13,855 bases of DNA from CAZVJA01 sp964626885 (GCA_964626885.1 CAZVJA010000138.1:1-13855); one strand, 5' to 3'. Positions 1 through 7,522 are shown, counted from the stretch's first letter. The notes: generated by a model not told the origin, from the sequence alone. A program made the numbers and translations.

Positions 1-429
1 GACTGGGCGGACACTCTCCTTGCGCGGCGCGTGAACGTCGAGCCGCGCTGCAACGTGAGTTCCACGGCCTGCCTCCAGGTGCTCGATAAGGGCTATTTCG
101 CGCAGTATCACGGAACCGGGCCTGACGCGGGGAAGGGATTGCACGCATCATTCATCAACAAGGGCTCGGCATCGCTCCGGTTGATCTACTTCGCCCCTGA
201 TGGGTCCGAGAGCAATGCCGACTGCCTGAAGATGCTCTCCAAGGCGGTGAAGGACGCATTCCAGGGGGCGATCGACTCCGTCTATTGGCTGGTCAAGGAT
301 GACGATCCGGCGAGCATAGACAAGGCCGTCATGTCCGGTCTGGCCGCACAGGTGGCCAGCGACTGGCCGTCGCTCCACATTGCCACGACCACGCCACAGG
401 GATTCACCCGCTGGGAGGTCTCGCAATGA
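1..429 (+). CDS. Hypothetical protein, 5'-truncated by the window edge
   Basis: The frame is open from base 1 to the TGA at 427-429, so the true start is probably outside the window. A GTG at 31 is the first possible internal start. The visible part (about 142 residues) has no signal peptide or membrane segment. It is a soluble mixed alpha/beta protein ending in '...TPQGFTRWEVSQ', and I recognise no family. The stop overlaps the next start by 4 bp (ATGA), so the two genes are probably translated together and may work together. By hand, about 40 of its first 49 codons end in G or C, like the start of the next gene and unlike the middle of the window. The coding call is firm; the function is unknown. 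Confidence 0.75.
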   Translation, partial: DWADTLLARRVNVEPRCNVSSTACLQVLDKGYFAQYHGTGPDAGKGLHASFINKGSASLRLIYFAPDGSESNADCLKMLSKAVKDAFQGAIDSVYWLVKDDDPASIDKAVMSGLAAQVASDWPSLHIATTTPQGFTRWEVSQ

Positions 430-1634
430 GTACCGCCTATGCCGATCCGAACAGTGACGTGGCCTATACCTGGGCGGACAATGCCGCGACCGATTACACG
501 CGGGTAGACGACGGCGTCCGTGACCCGACCGACGCGAGCACCTCCGGCGACGGGCAGCAATGCGTCGCGGGGGATGCCGACGATTCCGAAATCGCCACGT
601 TCGGGTGTACCGAGCCGAGCATCAGCGGCACGGTCACGCAGGTTAAAGTCAAGGTGTTCATGACGACCGGCGGGCCGTCAATCAGCGTGGATGTCGGGGC
701 GTATTTCGGCGGCTCGAACCGTACGGCGAGCAGTCACACCCCCACTTCCGCGACGTGGTACACCACCACCTACAGCAGCCTGAGCATCGCCGCCGGGTCG
801 TTCTACCCCTGCAAGATCAACATCACCCCCGGCGCGATCGGCAAGGGGGACCAGCTCACAGTCTACGCGGCGTACCTGGAGATCACCTACACCCCGGCTG
901 GCGGAGGGAGCACTCACAGCCGAACGTTGACAAATAATCTGGGCTCGGCCGACAGCCAGGGAGGGGCCGGCGTCGGGCAGACAATCCTGCTCGCGATCCT
1001 GTTTCGCCGCGCACTTTCTCACACGTTCGGATTTTCTGACCTCGTCACGCCGGCCGTACAACAAGTTCGGATGCGCCTGGTCGCCGATCTTCTTGTAACG
1101 ACCGAAACGCTTCGCCGGGCGACCGAAACTCGGCGTGATGTTCACGAACTGCTCAAGCTCGACGAGCGGCAGTTGGTCCTGACCGAAGCGTACAGAGCGA
1201 TTGGGGAGCAGTTGTCATTCGCGGAGAAATCCTTTCTGCAAGCACTCATCGCCCGAATTGTCATTGACCTCGCGGTGGCCGGCGACACTTTTGCGATTAG
1301 CGTTCTGCGACACTTGATGGTCAACGATTCGCTCAATCTCGCCGACCTGCATCAGCACGCGGGTAATCTGCTGCGAGAACTGGCGGATAGTTTCGGGTCA
1401 ACCGACAGCGTCTTCCGCAAAAGTGACGTGCGTCGAATGCTGCTAGAACTCGCTGATATTTTCGATGACGTCCTTCGGCGGCGCATCCTTGGAAATGTTC
1501 TGCCGGGTGATGCCGATTTCGTTTCCCTTGGCCCCTCGGACGCGGCATTCGCTTCGGCCGGACCAGGGTCGGCGGCAAAGGAATCCCTCGGTCCCGGAAA
1601 TGTTTCAGTAACCCCGAAAGGGAGTAACGACTGA
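426..1634 (+). CDS. Beta-rich repeat protein, possible phage tail or appendage protein
   Basis: This 402-residue protein has two parts. Residues 1 to about 160 are rich in Thr, Ser, Gly and Tyr with alternating hydrophobic strands, as in a beta-sandwich of a phage surface protein. From about 165 to 355 there are roughly eight degenerate units of about 19-22 residues, each with a Leu-rich half and an Asp/Ser turn (RALSHTFGFSDL, DSLNLADL, LADSFGSTDS). Such 'RxLxDSLxLxDS' repeats occur in uncharacterised phage and environmental proteins. The C-terminus has about three 10-residue units around 'SLGPS'. There is no signal peptide. ATG 426 overlaps the previous stop. Third-position G/C falls sharply after about codon 190, suggesting two origins. 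The tail/appendage role is inferred from composition and neighbours, not from a recognised family. Confidence 0.8.
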   Translation: MSTAYADPNSDVAYTWADNAATDYTRVDDGVRDPTDASTSGDGQQCVAGDADDSEIATFGCTEPSISGTVTQVKVKVFMTTGGPSISVDVGAYFGGSNRTASSHTPTSATWYTTTYSSLSIAAGSFYPCKINITPGAIGKGDQLTVYAAYLEITYTPAGGGSTHSRTLTNNLGSADSQGGAGVGQTILLAILFRRALSHTFGFSDLVTPAVQQVRMRLVADLLVTTETLRRATETRRDVHELLKLDERQLVLTEAYRAIGEQLSFAEKSFLQALIARIVIDLAVAGDTFAISVLRHLMVNDSLNLADLHQHAGNLLRELADSFGSTDSVFRKSDVRRMLLELADIFDDVLRRRILGNVLPGDADFVSLGPSDAAFASAGPGSAAKESLGPGNVSVTPKGSND

Positions 1635-1655
1635 GCTCTCTTCTTAGGAACCAAC

Positions 1656-2108
1656 ATGATCACGATTGCGCGAAGGAAGACCTATATCCCCGATCCCGAA
1701 AAGATCGCTCGATTGGCCGTGGAAATTCATGATGAGAACCTCCGTCGTGATCTCATCGTGGAAGATGAAGCGTCCCGCATCGACCGCCGCGGTGGTCCCA
1801 AGGTGCTGCTTCTGGCAGTCGTGAAAAACGCCGTGAATACGCTCGAAGAGTGGGGTCGCCGATACGACAGCTTTCACGGACGTTCGTACGAATTCGCCGC
1901 GCTCAGTCGGAACGCGCGGCTGGCCTATCGATTTCTGATGAGCGAAGACCAGGAATTCATCACGCGGTTTCGGTGCATCTGCGACGTCACCGGTGCCGAC
2001 GCCGAAGCCATCCGCGACATTGTCCGCACAAAGCTTGATGACCGCGCAATCGAAGCGATGTTTAACCCGCCCGTCAGGACGAAGGAAGCCGAAGTTGCCC
2101 ATACGTGA
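1656..2108 (+). CDS. Small helical hypothetical protein
   Basis: This 150-residue protein is predicted soluble and mostly helical. It starts at ATG 1656 behind a good ribosome site (AGGA about 7 bases upstream), 21 bp after the previous stop. The sequence is charged and amphipathic (EIHDENLRRDLIVEDEASR; ICDVTGADAEAIRDIVR), with no cysteine pattern, nucleotide-binding motif or membrane segment. The end overlaps the proposed start of the ParB-like gene by 14 bp, which links it to that gene and to the ABC-GNAT gene behind it. I do not recognise the family. It could be a small DNA-binding or adaptor protein of the same cassette, but nothing visible proves that. Confidence 0.7.
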   Translation: MITIARRKTYIPDPEKIARLAVEIHDENLRRDLIVEDEASRIDRRGGPKVLLLAVVKNAVNTLEEWGRRYDSFHGRSYEFAALSRNARLAYRFLMSEDQEFITRFRCICDVTGADAEAIRDIVRTKLDDRAIEAMFNPPVRTKEAEVAHT

Positions 2109-2658
2109 TCGAATTAAGGAACTGCGTCGCGTACCAGCATCGGAACTGCGCCCCCATCCCGCCAACTGGCGTGTTCACCCGGAAAAACAACGCCGCGCGC
2201 TGGAAGGAGTGCTCGCCGAGGTGGGGTATGCCGACGCCCTGCTGGCGCGCGAATTGCCGGATGGCTCCCTGCAATTGATCGACGGACATCTTCGCGCCGA
2301 AACGACTCCGCGGGATCTTGTCCCGGTGTTGATTCTCGACGTCACCGAAGCCGAAGCCGGCAAGATTCTCGCGACGCATGATCCGCTTGCCTCGCTCGCG
2401 ACCGCGAATGTCGAACAATTGGAGCATCTCTTGCGAGATCTCGAAACAGATAACCTCGACCTGCAAGAGATGCTCGCCGGGCTCGCCCGCGATCATGGGT
2501 TGTTCGTTGACGTACAGCCCACTGAGGCCGGCGACGAATCACATCGCCTCCGCGAACGATTTCAGGTGCTGATCGACTGCCGCGATGAGACGGAACAGTC
2601 AACCTTGCTGGCTCGGCTGAACAACGAGGGGTATCGTTGCCGTGCGTTGATCACTTGA
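2095..2658 (+). CDS. ParB/Srx-fold (ParB-like nuclease domain) protein
   Basis: The N-terminal half matches the ParB/sulfiredoxin fold: 'ELRPHPANWRVHP' (residues 17-29), then a helix, a strand pair, and 'LIDGHLRAE' (61-69), which corresponds to the conserved GHRR-type box. A helical linker follows. Residues about 150-187 form a second small domain ending 'LLARLNNEGYRCRALIT', a tail I have seen on phage and planctomycete ParB-like proteins. I chose TTG 2095 as start because AGGA lies about 8 bases upstream and the ParB homology begins just after it. An ATG at 1993 would add 34 residues lying entirely inside the previous gene. This is not a chromosome-segregation ParB: there is no ParA gene or HTH domain. 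ParB-fold proteins of this kind use CTP or ATP, or act beside DNA-modification enzymes in phages. The specific role here is unknown. Confidence 0.8.
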   Translation: MPIRDRIKELRRVPASELRPHPANWRVHPEKQRRALEGVLAEVGYADALLARELPDGSLQLIDGHLRAETTPRDLVPVLILDVTEAEAGKILATHDPLASLATANVEQLEHLLRDLETDNLDLQEMLAGLARDHGLFVDVQPTEAGDESHRLRERFQVLIDCRDETEQSTLLARLNNEGYRCRALIT

Positions 2659-2745
2659 ATTCGTAGCATCAATGTCAAATTGACGATCCTCGGCTCAAAG
2701 CGAATCCTCCGATTCTCGACATGCGACTCGCGACGTGTGAATTCC

Positions 2746-3930
2746 ATGCCGACTATCCGTTGTCATCGGTCCGTTCCCATACAACGCTCGCCGCGGGTGA
2801 TGCAGTTGGAGGGGCTGTTCGATGTCGCTCCCTCCGCGCAAAGCGAAATTTGTTGGACGGTTCATCTTCCGCTGGAAGATGCCGATTGGGACATCGGGCT
2901 GATCGTCGGCCCATCAGGATGTGGCAAGTCCACCATCGCGAGGCAGTTGTTCGGCCAAGATATCATCGACGGCTACGAATGGCCGCACGACCTGAGCATT
3001 GTTGATGCCTTTCCGCAAGAACTCGGAGTGCGTGAGATCGCGGCACTCCTTTCGAGTGTGGGGTTCTCAAGTCCGCCGGCCTGGCTTCGACCCTTTCGCG
3101 TGCTTTCCAATGGTGAGCAGTTTCGCGTGACGCTTGCGCGCGCGTTGACGGAATCGAAGGGGACGGTCGTCATCGATGAGTTCTCATCGGTCGTCGACCG
3201 AACGGTTGCCCGCATCGGCAGTGCCGCAGTCGCGCGAACCATACGACGCCGGCGGCAAATCGCACGCAACTCCTCATCGGCCACTGGAAGTGATGAGAAA
3301 CCAATCGGCCTTGGCGAAACCTCGCCGCGGTTCGTCGCCGTGAGTTGCCATTACGACATCATTGATTGGCTCGATCCCGATTGGGTCTACGATCCCACGA
3401 CGGATAGGCTCCGCTGGAGGAGGGAAAGGCTGCCCCGCCCCCTCATTCTCCTGCGGATTCAACGAGTACACCGCGACGCCTGGAAGGTATTCCGTCGCCA
3501 TCACTATTTGAGCGGCGCCCTTCACCCAGCGGCACGATGCTTCGCGGCCAGCGTCGGTGATCGTCCCGCGGCTTATGCGGCCGTGATTCATTTCCCGCAC
3601 CCCCGGCGTTCTGGTTGGCGCGAACACCGGATCGTCTGTCTTCCGGACTTTCAGGGAGTCGGCATTGGGAACGCGCTAAGTGAATTCGTGGCTGCGCTGT
3701 TCCTTGCCACCGGCAAGCCGTATCGGAGCACGACATCCCATCCCGGCCTTATCCGACACCGGGCACGATCTTCCGTCTGGAAGATGATTCGTCCTCCCTC
3801 ACGCAGCGGCACCGGCCACCAACTTTTGTATCAGCATGGTGATCAAGCCTTTCCGACGCGAATCACGGCGGGGTTTGAGTTCGTCGGTCAGCCGCGCCAA
3901 CAAGAGGCGCGTGAGTTCGGCATCCTCTGA
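2746..3930 (+). CDS. ABC-type ATPase fused to a GNAT-like acyltransferase domain (COG2401-like)
   Basis: Numbered from ATG 2746 (394 residues), the protein has a complete ABC ATPase: Walker A GPSGCGKST (55-63), signature LSNGEQ (120-125), Walker B TVVIDE (140-145), then SSVVD as D-loop, and switch His in SCHYD (H202). There are no membrane segments, so it is not a transporter. Residues about 235-394 look like a GNAT acyltransferase: 'HHYLS' (252-256), strand-rich 'FAASVGDRPAAYAAVIHF', and the acyl-CoA pyrophosphate loop 'DFQGVGIGNALSEF' (Q303 to G308 match Q/RxxGxG/A). This architecture matches COG2401 (ABC ATPase fused to a predicted acetyltransferase), whose function is not established. TTG 2680 would add 22 residues; I prefer the ATG because the conserved-looking part begins there. 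Neither start has a good ribosome site. It follows the ParB-like gene closely and is probably co-transcribed with it. Confidence 0.85.
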   Translation: MPTIRCHRSVPIQRSPRVMQLEGLFDVAPSAQSEICWTVHLPLEDADWDIGLIVGPSGCGKSTIARQLFGQDIIDGYEWPHDLSIVDAFPQELGVREIAALLSSVGFSSPPAWLRPFRVLSNGEQFRVTLARALTESKGTVVIDEFSSVVDRTVARIGSAAVARTIRRRRQIARNSSSATGSDEKPIGLGETSPRFVAVSCHYDIIDWLDPDWVYDPTTDRLRWRRERLPRPLILLRIQRVHRDAWKVFRRHHYLSGALHPAARCFAASVGDRPAAYAAVIHFPHPRRSGWREHRIVCLPDFQGVGIGNALSEFVAALFLATGKPYRSTTSHPGLIRHRARSSVWKMIRPPSRSGTGHQLLYQHGDQAFPTRITAGFEFVGQPRQQEAREFGIL

Positions 3931-4224
3931 TTCGACATCGGCCCCGAAGTTAAATACTCAAGAACTGCCAAAATTCTCTCGTCGAAGCTCTCGACCATCT
4001 CTCGCTATTCCCCATTGGGCGAGCGCCTCGGTGTTTCCACTGATGGACACCTGCGAGTGAGGAAAATCCCGACCTTCCATATTGTTAAGCTGTGTCAACG
4101 ATGATTTACTTATGGGATCAAAATTCTTCATTGCCTAGTGAACTTATCCCCCGCTAAGGGAATCGTTTTTTCGCCTTAACTCATTGAGGGTACGTCATGC
4201 CCGAAATTTATCGAGTCATCTTTC
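3931..4224 (+). other. Intergenic stretch upstream of the kinase gene
   Basis: These 294 bases contain no convincing gene beyond a short leader ORF near the right end. A frame open to 4060 is only the out-of-frame shadow of the ABC-GNAT gene running past its stop. The right half (about 4060-4190) is more A+T-rich than the surrounding coding DNA, as expected of a promoter region. I see no clear Rho-independent terminator after the ABC-GNAT stop. Because it is the longest spacer in the left half, the kinase probably has its own transcription unit. Confidence 0.5.
4082..4110 (+). promoter_or_regulatory. Weak sigma70-type promoter candidate for the kinase gene
   Basis: TTGTTA (4082-4087) and TTTACT (4105-4110) are separated by 17 bases. 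Each matches the sigma70 consensus at 4 of 6 positions. The site lies in an A+T-rich part of the spacer, 115 bases before the kinase ATG. Matches this weak are common by chance, so this is only a candidate. Confidence 0.22.
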
Positions 4225-4265
4225 ATGAAGATTCAAACCAAGAAGGACTTTTTCCAAGTCCTTAA
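4197..4265 (+). other. Short leader ORF (22 codons) overlapping the kinase start
   Basis: ATG 4197 has the best ribosome site in this spacer (GAGGG at 4186-4190, 6 bases upstream). It opens a 22-codon frame (MPEIYRVIFHED...) ending at TAA 4263-4265, out of frame with the kinase and running about 41 bases past its ATG at 4225. The kinase ATG has no visible ribosome site of its own. The stop lies at the edge of a run of seven A residues (4264-4270). The leader could couple or restrain kinase translation. Its peptide resembles nothing I know, and chance occurrence is possible. Confidence 0.3.
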
Positions 4266-5727
4266 AAAAAGCCGGCTGCTGACCCCGGATGAGCGCGTCG
4301 CCGCCAAAGAGGCCGCCCAAGGGATTAGCGAACCCGCAGCGATCGCCCGGCGGCTGGTTGATTCAAACCAGTTGACTCGATGGCAAGCGTCACAGCTCCT
4401 GGGCGGTAAGACGAAGTTCTTTCTTGGAAAATACAAACTGCTGAAGGTCTGCGGCCGCGGCGGCATGGGCATGGTCTTCAAAGCCGAGCAGCCAGGCATC
4501 GATCGCCCGGTTGCCATCAAAGTTTTGCACCGTTCCCTGCTTTCGAAGCCGAGAGCTGTGTCGCGATTTCAACGCGAAATGCGCTTGGCAGGCTCGCTTA
4601 ATCATCCAAATCTGGTCGTGGCGTACGACGCCGACCAGGTGCGCGACAATCACTATCTCGTCATGGAATATGTCGCCGGCAAGAGTTTGAAATACTACAT
4701 TCAGAAGCATGGCCGCATGCCGATCGGGTGGTCTTGTGAATGTATCCGCCAGGCGGCGCTCGGGTTGGCGCATGTTCACGAACGGGGACTGGTACATCGC
4801 GATATCAAACCGTCGAACCTGCTGGTCGTGCAGGATTCCCTGTCGAAAACTCCGAAGATCAAAATCCTTGATGTTGGACTCTCTCGGTTCGTCAGCGAAT
4901 CCGACGAAGATGACGGCTTGACCAAAGCAGGACAGATCCTCGGCACGATGGACTACATGGCGCCCGAGCAGATTAAAGACGCGCGTGCAGCAGACATTCG
5001 CGCCGACATCTACAGCTTGGGAGCGACGCTGTTTCAGCTTCTCACCGGGAATCCCCCGCTCGCGGGCAAAACTTTGATGCAGACCTACATGGCCAGGATG
5101 ACGGAACACGCACCACCCGTCGGCCAATTCCGCTCTGGCATCCCGGCAACCCTCGACGGGCTTGTCGCCCGCATGCTCGAGCGAGACCACGAAAAGCGCT
5201 GCCAGACTCCCAACGAAGTGGCGGAAGAACTGGCGGTTATTCTCGACAATGCGATTCGGGAACCTCACAGCCGGATCGCGAGAGAAGAATCCGAAGAATC
5301 GGGATCACCCAATCTCAGCCTCAGCCTTTCAACCGATGAAGAGTCGGAAGTGCAGCTCGAATCGACCGAAACCGGTCTCGACAAAAGCCTGGTCACGTTT
5401 CTCGACCAGCTTTCGCAAGACGAGCCGACCAGCCAGTCTTCACTGAATCTCAACGATTCCTCGTTCGCTGCTTACTTGTCGCGAAAGCGGAGCGGTTTTT
5501 CGTGGCGAAAATTCGTGAATTCGGCCAGCAACTGGGTGAAATCGCTCTTCCCATCCCGTAAGCAAAAGTTCCCCGCGGAGTACACTCGCGAGGCAGACTC
5601 AGCACCCAGTGCGCGGCACTCGGCAGTGCGCCCCCCTCAGCATAACTCCGCGCATGGCGACCGCAAAAAGAAACTCGCGCAGACGCGCCGCGCGGCGACT
5701 TCCAATCGCGCGGACGCGAACTCGTGA
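4225..5727 (+). CDS. Hanks-type serine/threonine protein kinase, planctomycete type
   Basis: This 500-residue protein carries every core kinase motif: glycine loop GRGGMGMV (77-84), VAIK with Lys99, alphaC Glu in FQREM (E118), catalytic HRDIKPSN (191-198; Asp193, Asn198), metal-binding DVG (216-218, a variant of DFG) and APE (246-248). It should therefore phosphorylate Ser/Thr on protein substrates. Residues 1-70 form a pre-kinase helical segment ending 'LTRWQASQLL...FFLGKYKLL', which I know from planctomycete kinases. The tail (about 345-500) is low-complexity, first acidic and Ser-rich, then basic. I see no membrane helix or sensor domain, so it is probably cytosolic. It lies between the ABC-GNAT gene and the phage protease, an unusual place for such a kinase. 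It may be host-derived cargo. The targets are unknown. Confidence 0.93.
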   Translation: MKIQTKKDFFQVLKKSRLLTPDERVAAKEAAQGISEPAAIARRLVDSNQLTRWQASQLLGGKTKFFLGKYKLLKVCGRGGMGMVFKAEQPGIDRPVAIKVLHRSLLSKPRAVSRFQREMRLAGSLNHPNLVVAYDADQVRDNHYLVMEYVAGKSLKYYIQKHGRMPIGWSCECIRQAALGLAHVHERGLVHRDIKPSNLLVVQDSLSKTPKIKILDVGLSRFVSESDEDDGLTKAGQILGTMDYMAPEQIKDARAADIRADIYSLGATLFQLLTGNPPLAGKTLMQTYMARMTEHAPPVGQFRSGIPATLDGLVARMLERDHEKRCQTPNEVAEELAVILDNAIREPHSRIAREESEESGSPNLSLSLSTDEESEVQLESTETGLDKSLVTFLDQLSQDEPTSQSSLNLNDSSFAAYLSRKRSGFSWRKFVNSASNWVKSLFPSRKQKFPAEYTREADSAPSARHSAVRPPQHNSAHGDRKKKLAQTRRAATSNRADANS

Positions 5728-5888
5728 TCGCCGGTTTCGTTTTTGGTGTGTTGCCGAGCGGAATGAAGTCTCTCAACATCGGTCCATTGCGCGCTGCAAA
5801 ATATTTTTCGAAAAGCGCACGTTGACACATCTCCGAAGGTGCGTAGCATGGGACTCAATCTTCGCAGCACGACCTGGTGGAACTTGCC

Positions 5889-6881
5889 ATGCCAATCATT
5901 CGCGACGAACTCCTCAGCAGCGCCCGGCAACGGACGAGACGCTCATCCTTGATGACCGCGGACCGATACATGCGGTCGATGGAGACCTGTTTTGCGGGGG
6001 AGCACTGTCCAGCGCGGTTATTCGCTGCCACGTCACCGGCGGAGTGGCAACAATCCCTGAAAGAAGCTGAGTCGCGTCTGGTCTGGACCGAAGTAAACCT
6101 GCTTGTGCCGGGAGCCCGCAACCGAACTGACGATTCGACACGTCGAACGCCGGGAAGCGTGATGGATTTCGATGCGGTCATCACCTCCACGCGCCGCGAT
6201 CGCGACAGCGACATCCTTGAATCGAGCGGCGCCACGGTGGACCCCAACGCGGTTCTGCTCTGGCAGCACATTCCCATGCTGCCGATCGGCAGACTCCTCG
6301 CGGTCACCGAACAAAGCGATTCCCGGATCAAGGCGCGGCTTTCGATCGCCGACACGGAACTCGGACGAGACGCGGCGACCCTCGCCGAGTTCGGCGCATT
6401 AAAAATCAGCCACGGTTTCGAACCAGTCGAATTTGAACCACTCCCGGATCGGGGCTGGCACATCAAACGATTTGAGATTTACGAGATTTCACTCGTCAGC
6501 GTTCCCTCGAACCGGGACGCCGTCATCACTGCCTTCAGCCGCGATAAACTTCGCTCCCCCTTGCTGAAACAGTGGGCATCGGCCTTCCATCACGCGCGAT
6601 CCGTGCAGGGAGTCGGTACAAGTTTCCAGCGCAATACGGAAAGCGAGCAAAAACATCCGTGTGAATGCCGGTGCGCGAACTCCGGGGCTAGCCGCATCGC
6701 CGAGAAGGATGCTCTGTCCTCCGCAGGTGCCAAATGGCTCGCCCGGGCGATCCGCTCACAACAGCACGATCTCCCTGCTTTGAGGAAACTTCACGGCGCG
6801 GTGGGACAGATCATCGCGCGGCTGGAAACGGAACAGCAGCTCGCGCAGACGCAGGAATTGCTGCGCCAACTCGGCCCCTAG
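5889..6881 (+). CDS. HK97-family prohead protease (peptidase U35-like)
   Basis: Residues about 90-217 match phage prohead proteases: 'VMDFDAVITSTRRDRDSDILESSG' region (91-114), 'LLWQH' with the candidate catalytic His127 followed by 'PIGRL', the 'KISHGF' box (172-177) with candidate nucleophile Ser174, and 'YEISLVSVPSNRDA' (198-211). Such enzymes cleave the delta domain or scaffold from capsid subunits inside the immature head. I chose ATG 5889 because GGTGGA lies about 7 bases upstream; GTG 5877 would add four residues. The N-terminal 90 residues and the tail after 220 are longer than in the minimal family. The tail contains a CECRC cluster (258-262) and a C-terminal Gln/Leu-rich helix that might act as scaffold. 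The capsid gene is not adjacent, which is unusual. Confidence 0.85.
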   Translation: MPIIRDELLSSARQRTRRSSLMTADRYMRSMETCFAGEHCPARLFAATSPAEWQQSLKEAESRLVWTEVNLLVPGARNRTDDSTRRTPGSVMDFDAVITSTRRDRDSDILESSGATVDPNAVLLWQHIPMLPIGRLLAVTEQSDSRIKARLSIADTELGRDAATLAEFGALKISHGFEPVEFEPLPDRGWHIKRFEIYEISLVSVPSNRDAVITAFSRDKLRSPLLKQWASAFHHARSVQGVGTSFQRNTESEQKHPCECRCANSGASRIAEKDALSSAGAKWLARAIRSQQHDLPALRKLHGAVGQIIARLETEQQLAQTQELLRQLGP

Positions 6882-6933
6882 CGGCCGCGCTTTCCGTCGG
6901 CGTTTCGCCGGGATAACCGGCGGTCCGGTTTGA

Positions 6934-7083
6934 TTGGAACGGCGATGTTCTCGAAATTGTTTCCGTGCGGTCATCGTCCGCGCGCTTCCTGACGAATTTG
7001 CGACAGGCGCGGCTGGATATTCGTCCTTTGGAACTTTGGACGAGTATGTCGAGATTGCCTCTACCTTCGTGAAAGGTATGTGA
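6934..7083 (+). CDS. Possible small protein (49 residues) between protease and next gene
   Basis: A frame from TTG 6934 to TGA 7081-7083 would encode 49 residues, the later part reading 'RALPDEFATGAAGYSSFG' and 'TLDEYVEIASTFVKGM'. This looks more protein-like than the other frames of the spacer, and it stops 4 bases before the next ATG, as coupled phage genes do. Against it: the start is TTG, no ribosome site stands out, and an alternative frame across the first half reads 'VRFDWNGDVLEIV'. It could therefore be the decayed or frameshifted remnant of one gene. Confidence 0.3.
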   Translation: MERRCSRNCFRAVIVRALPDEFATGAAGYSSFGTLDEYVEIASTFVKGM

Positions 7084-7087
7084 CCAG

Positions 7088-7480
7088 ATGAGTTTCGAGA
7101 TTGCCGTTCCCAAGAACCGGACTGCGGACACATCGATCCGCATTTACGAGCGCGACGGCATTACGCCGATTGTGCTCGCCGCGGAGGATGTCGTGCGATT
7201 CAAGGTGTATCGTCGGGACCAGACGACGCCGCTTCTCGATCTCGATTCCGCCACCGCCACTCCCAACGGATCCGGAATCCAGATCGACAGTCTTGATCCC
7301 GCAGTGGTGACGCTGCGCATCGCCCAAGAGGATACGTCCGGACTCGATCCCGGAGTCTACGACGCTGAGATTTGTGTCGTCGACGACAGCGAATCGTCTC
7401 CCGCGAATGCGATCAAACAAGCCGAAAGCGGCATCGTCATGCTGCTCGGAAGCGGCGCTGGAGAGGCTGGGCTTTCATAA
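7088..7480 (+). CDS. Beta-rich hypothetical protein in the head module
   Basis: This 130-residue protein begins at ATG 7088, with AAAGG about 11 bases upstream. The sequence alternates strands and turns ('VVRFKVYRRDQTTPLLDL', 'VVTLRIAQEDTSGLDPG', 'VYDAEICVVDD', 'GIVMLLGS') and reads as one immunoglobulin-like or beta-sandwich domain. There is no signal peptide. It lies between the protease and the gp6-like connector, the place where the capsid or a head accessory gene normally sits. A head decoration or accessory role is possible, but I do not recognise the family. Confidence 0.7.
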   Translation: MSFEIAVPKNRTADTSIRIYERDGITPIVLAAEDVVRFKVYRRDQTTPLLDLDSATATPNGSGIQIDSLDPAVVTLRIAQEDTSGLDPGVYDAEICVVDDSESSPANAIKQAESGIVMLLGSGAGEAGLS

Positions 7481-7522
7481 GTGTTCCAGTCTCGACGAGG
7501 AACCGTCCCGTAAAACTGCGTT

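Noticed and set aside
2680..2745. N-terminal extension of the ABC-GNAT protein from TTG 2680
   Set aside because: No ribosome site and no recognisable sequence in the extra 22 residues; ATG 2746 is the simpler start, though the longer form cannot be excluded.
2746..3500. Reading the ABC ATPase as part of a membrane transporter
   Set aside because: No membrane-spanning protein or substrate-binding protein is encoded nearby, and the domain is fused to an acyltransferase-like domain.
4390..5268. Long minus-strand ORF (292 codons) opposite the kinase
   Set aside because: It is the mirror of a strongly supported kinase frame; no domain is recognisable and it has no ribosome site or neighbours.
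5609..6070. Plus-strand ORF of 153 codons overlapping the end of the kinase and start of the protease
   Set aside because: It is out of frame with both well-supported genes, Arg-rich at its start, and shows no domain.
6898..6910. Small perfect hairpin CGGCG-TTT-CGCCG after the protease
   Set aside because: The stem is only 5 bp, no T run follows, and such hairpins are frequent in G+C-rich DNA; not a convincing terminator.
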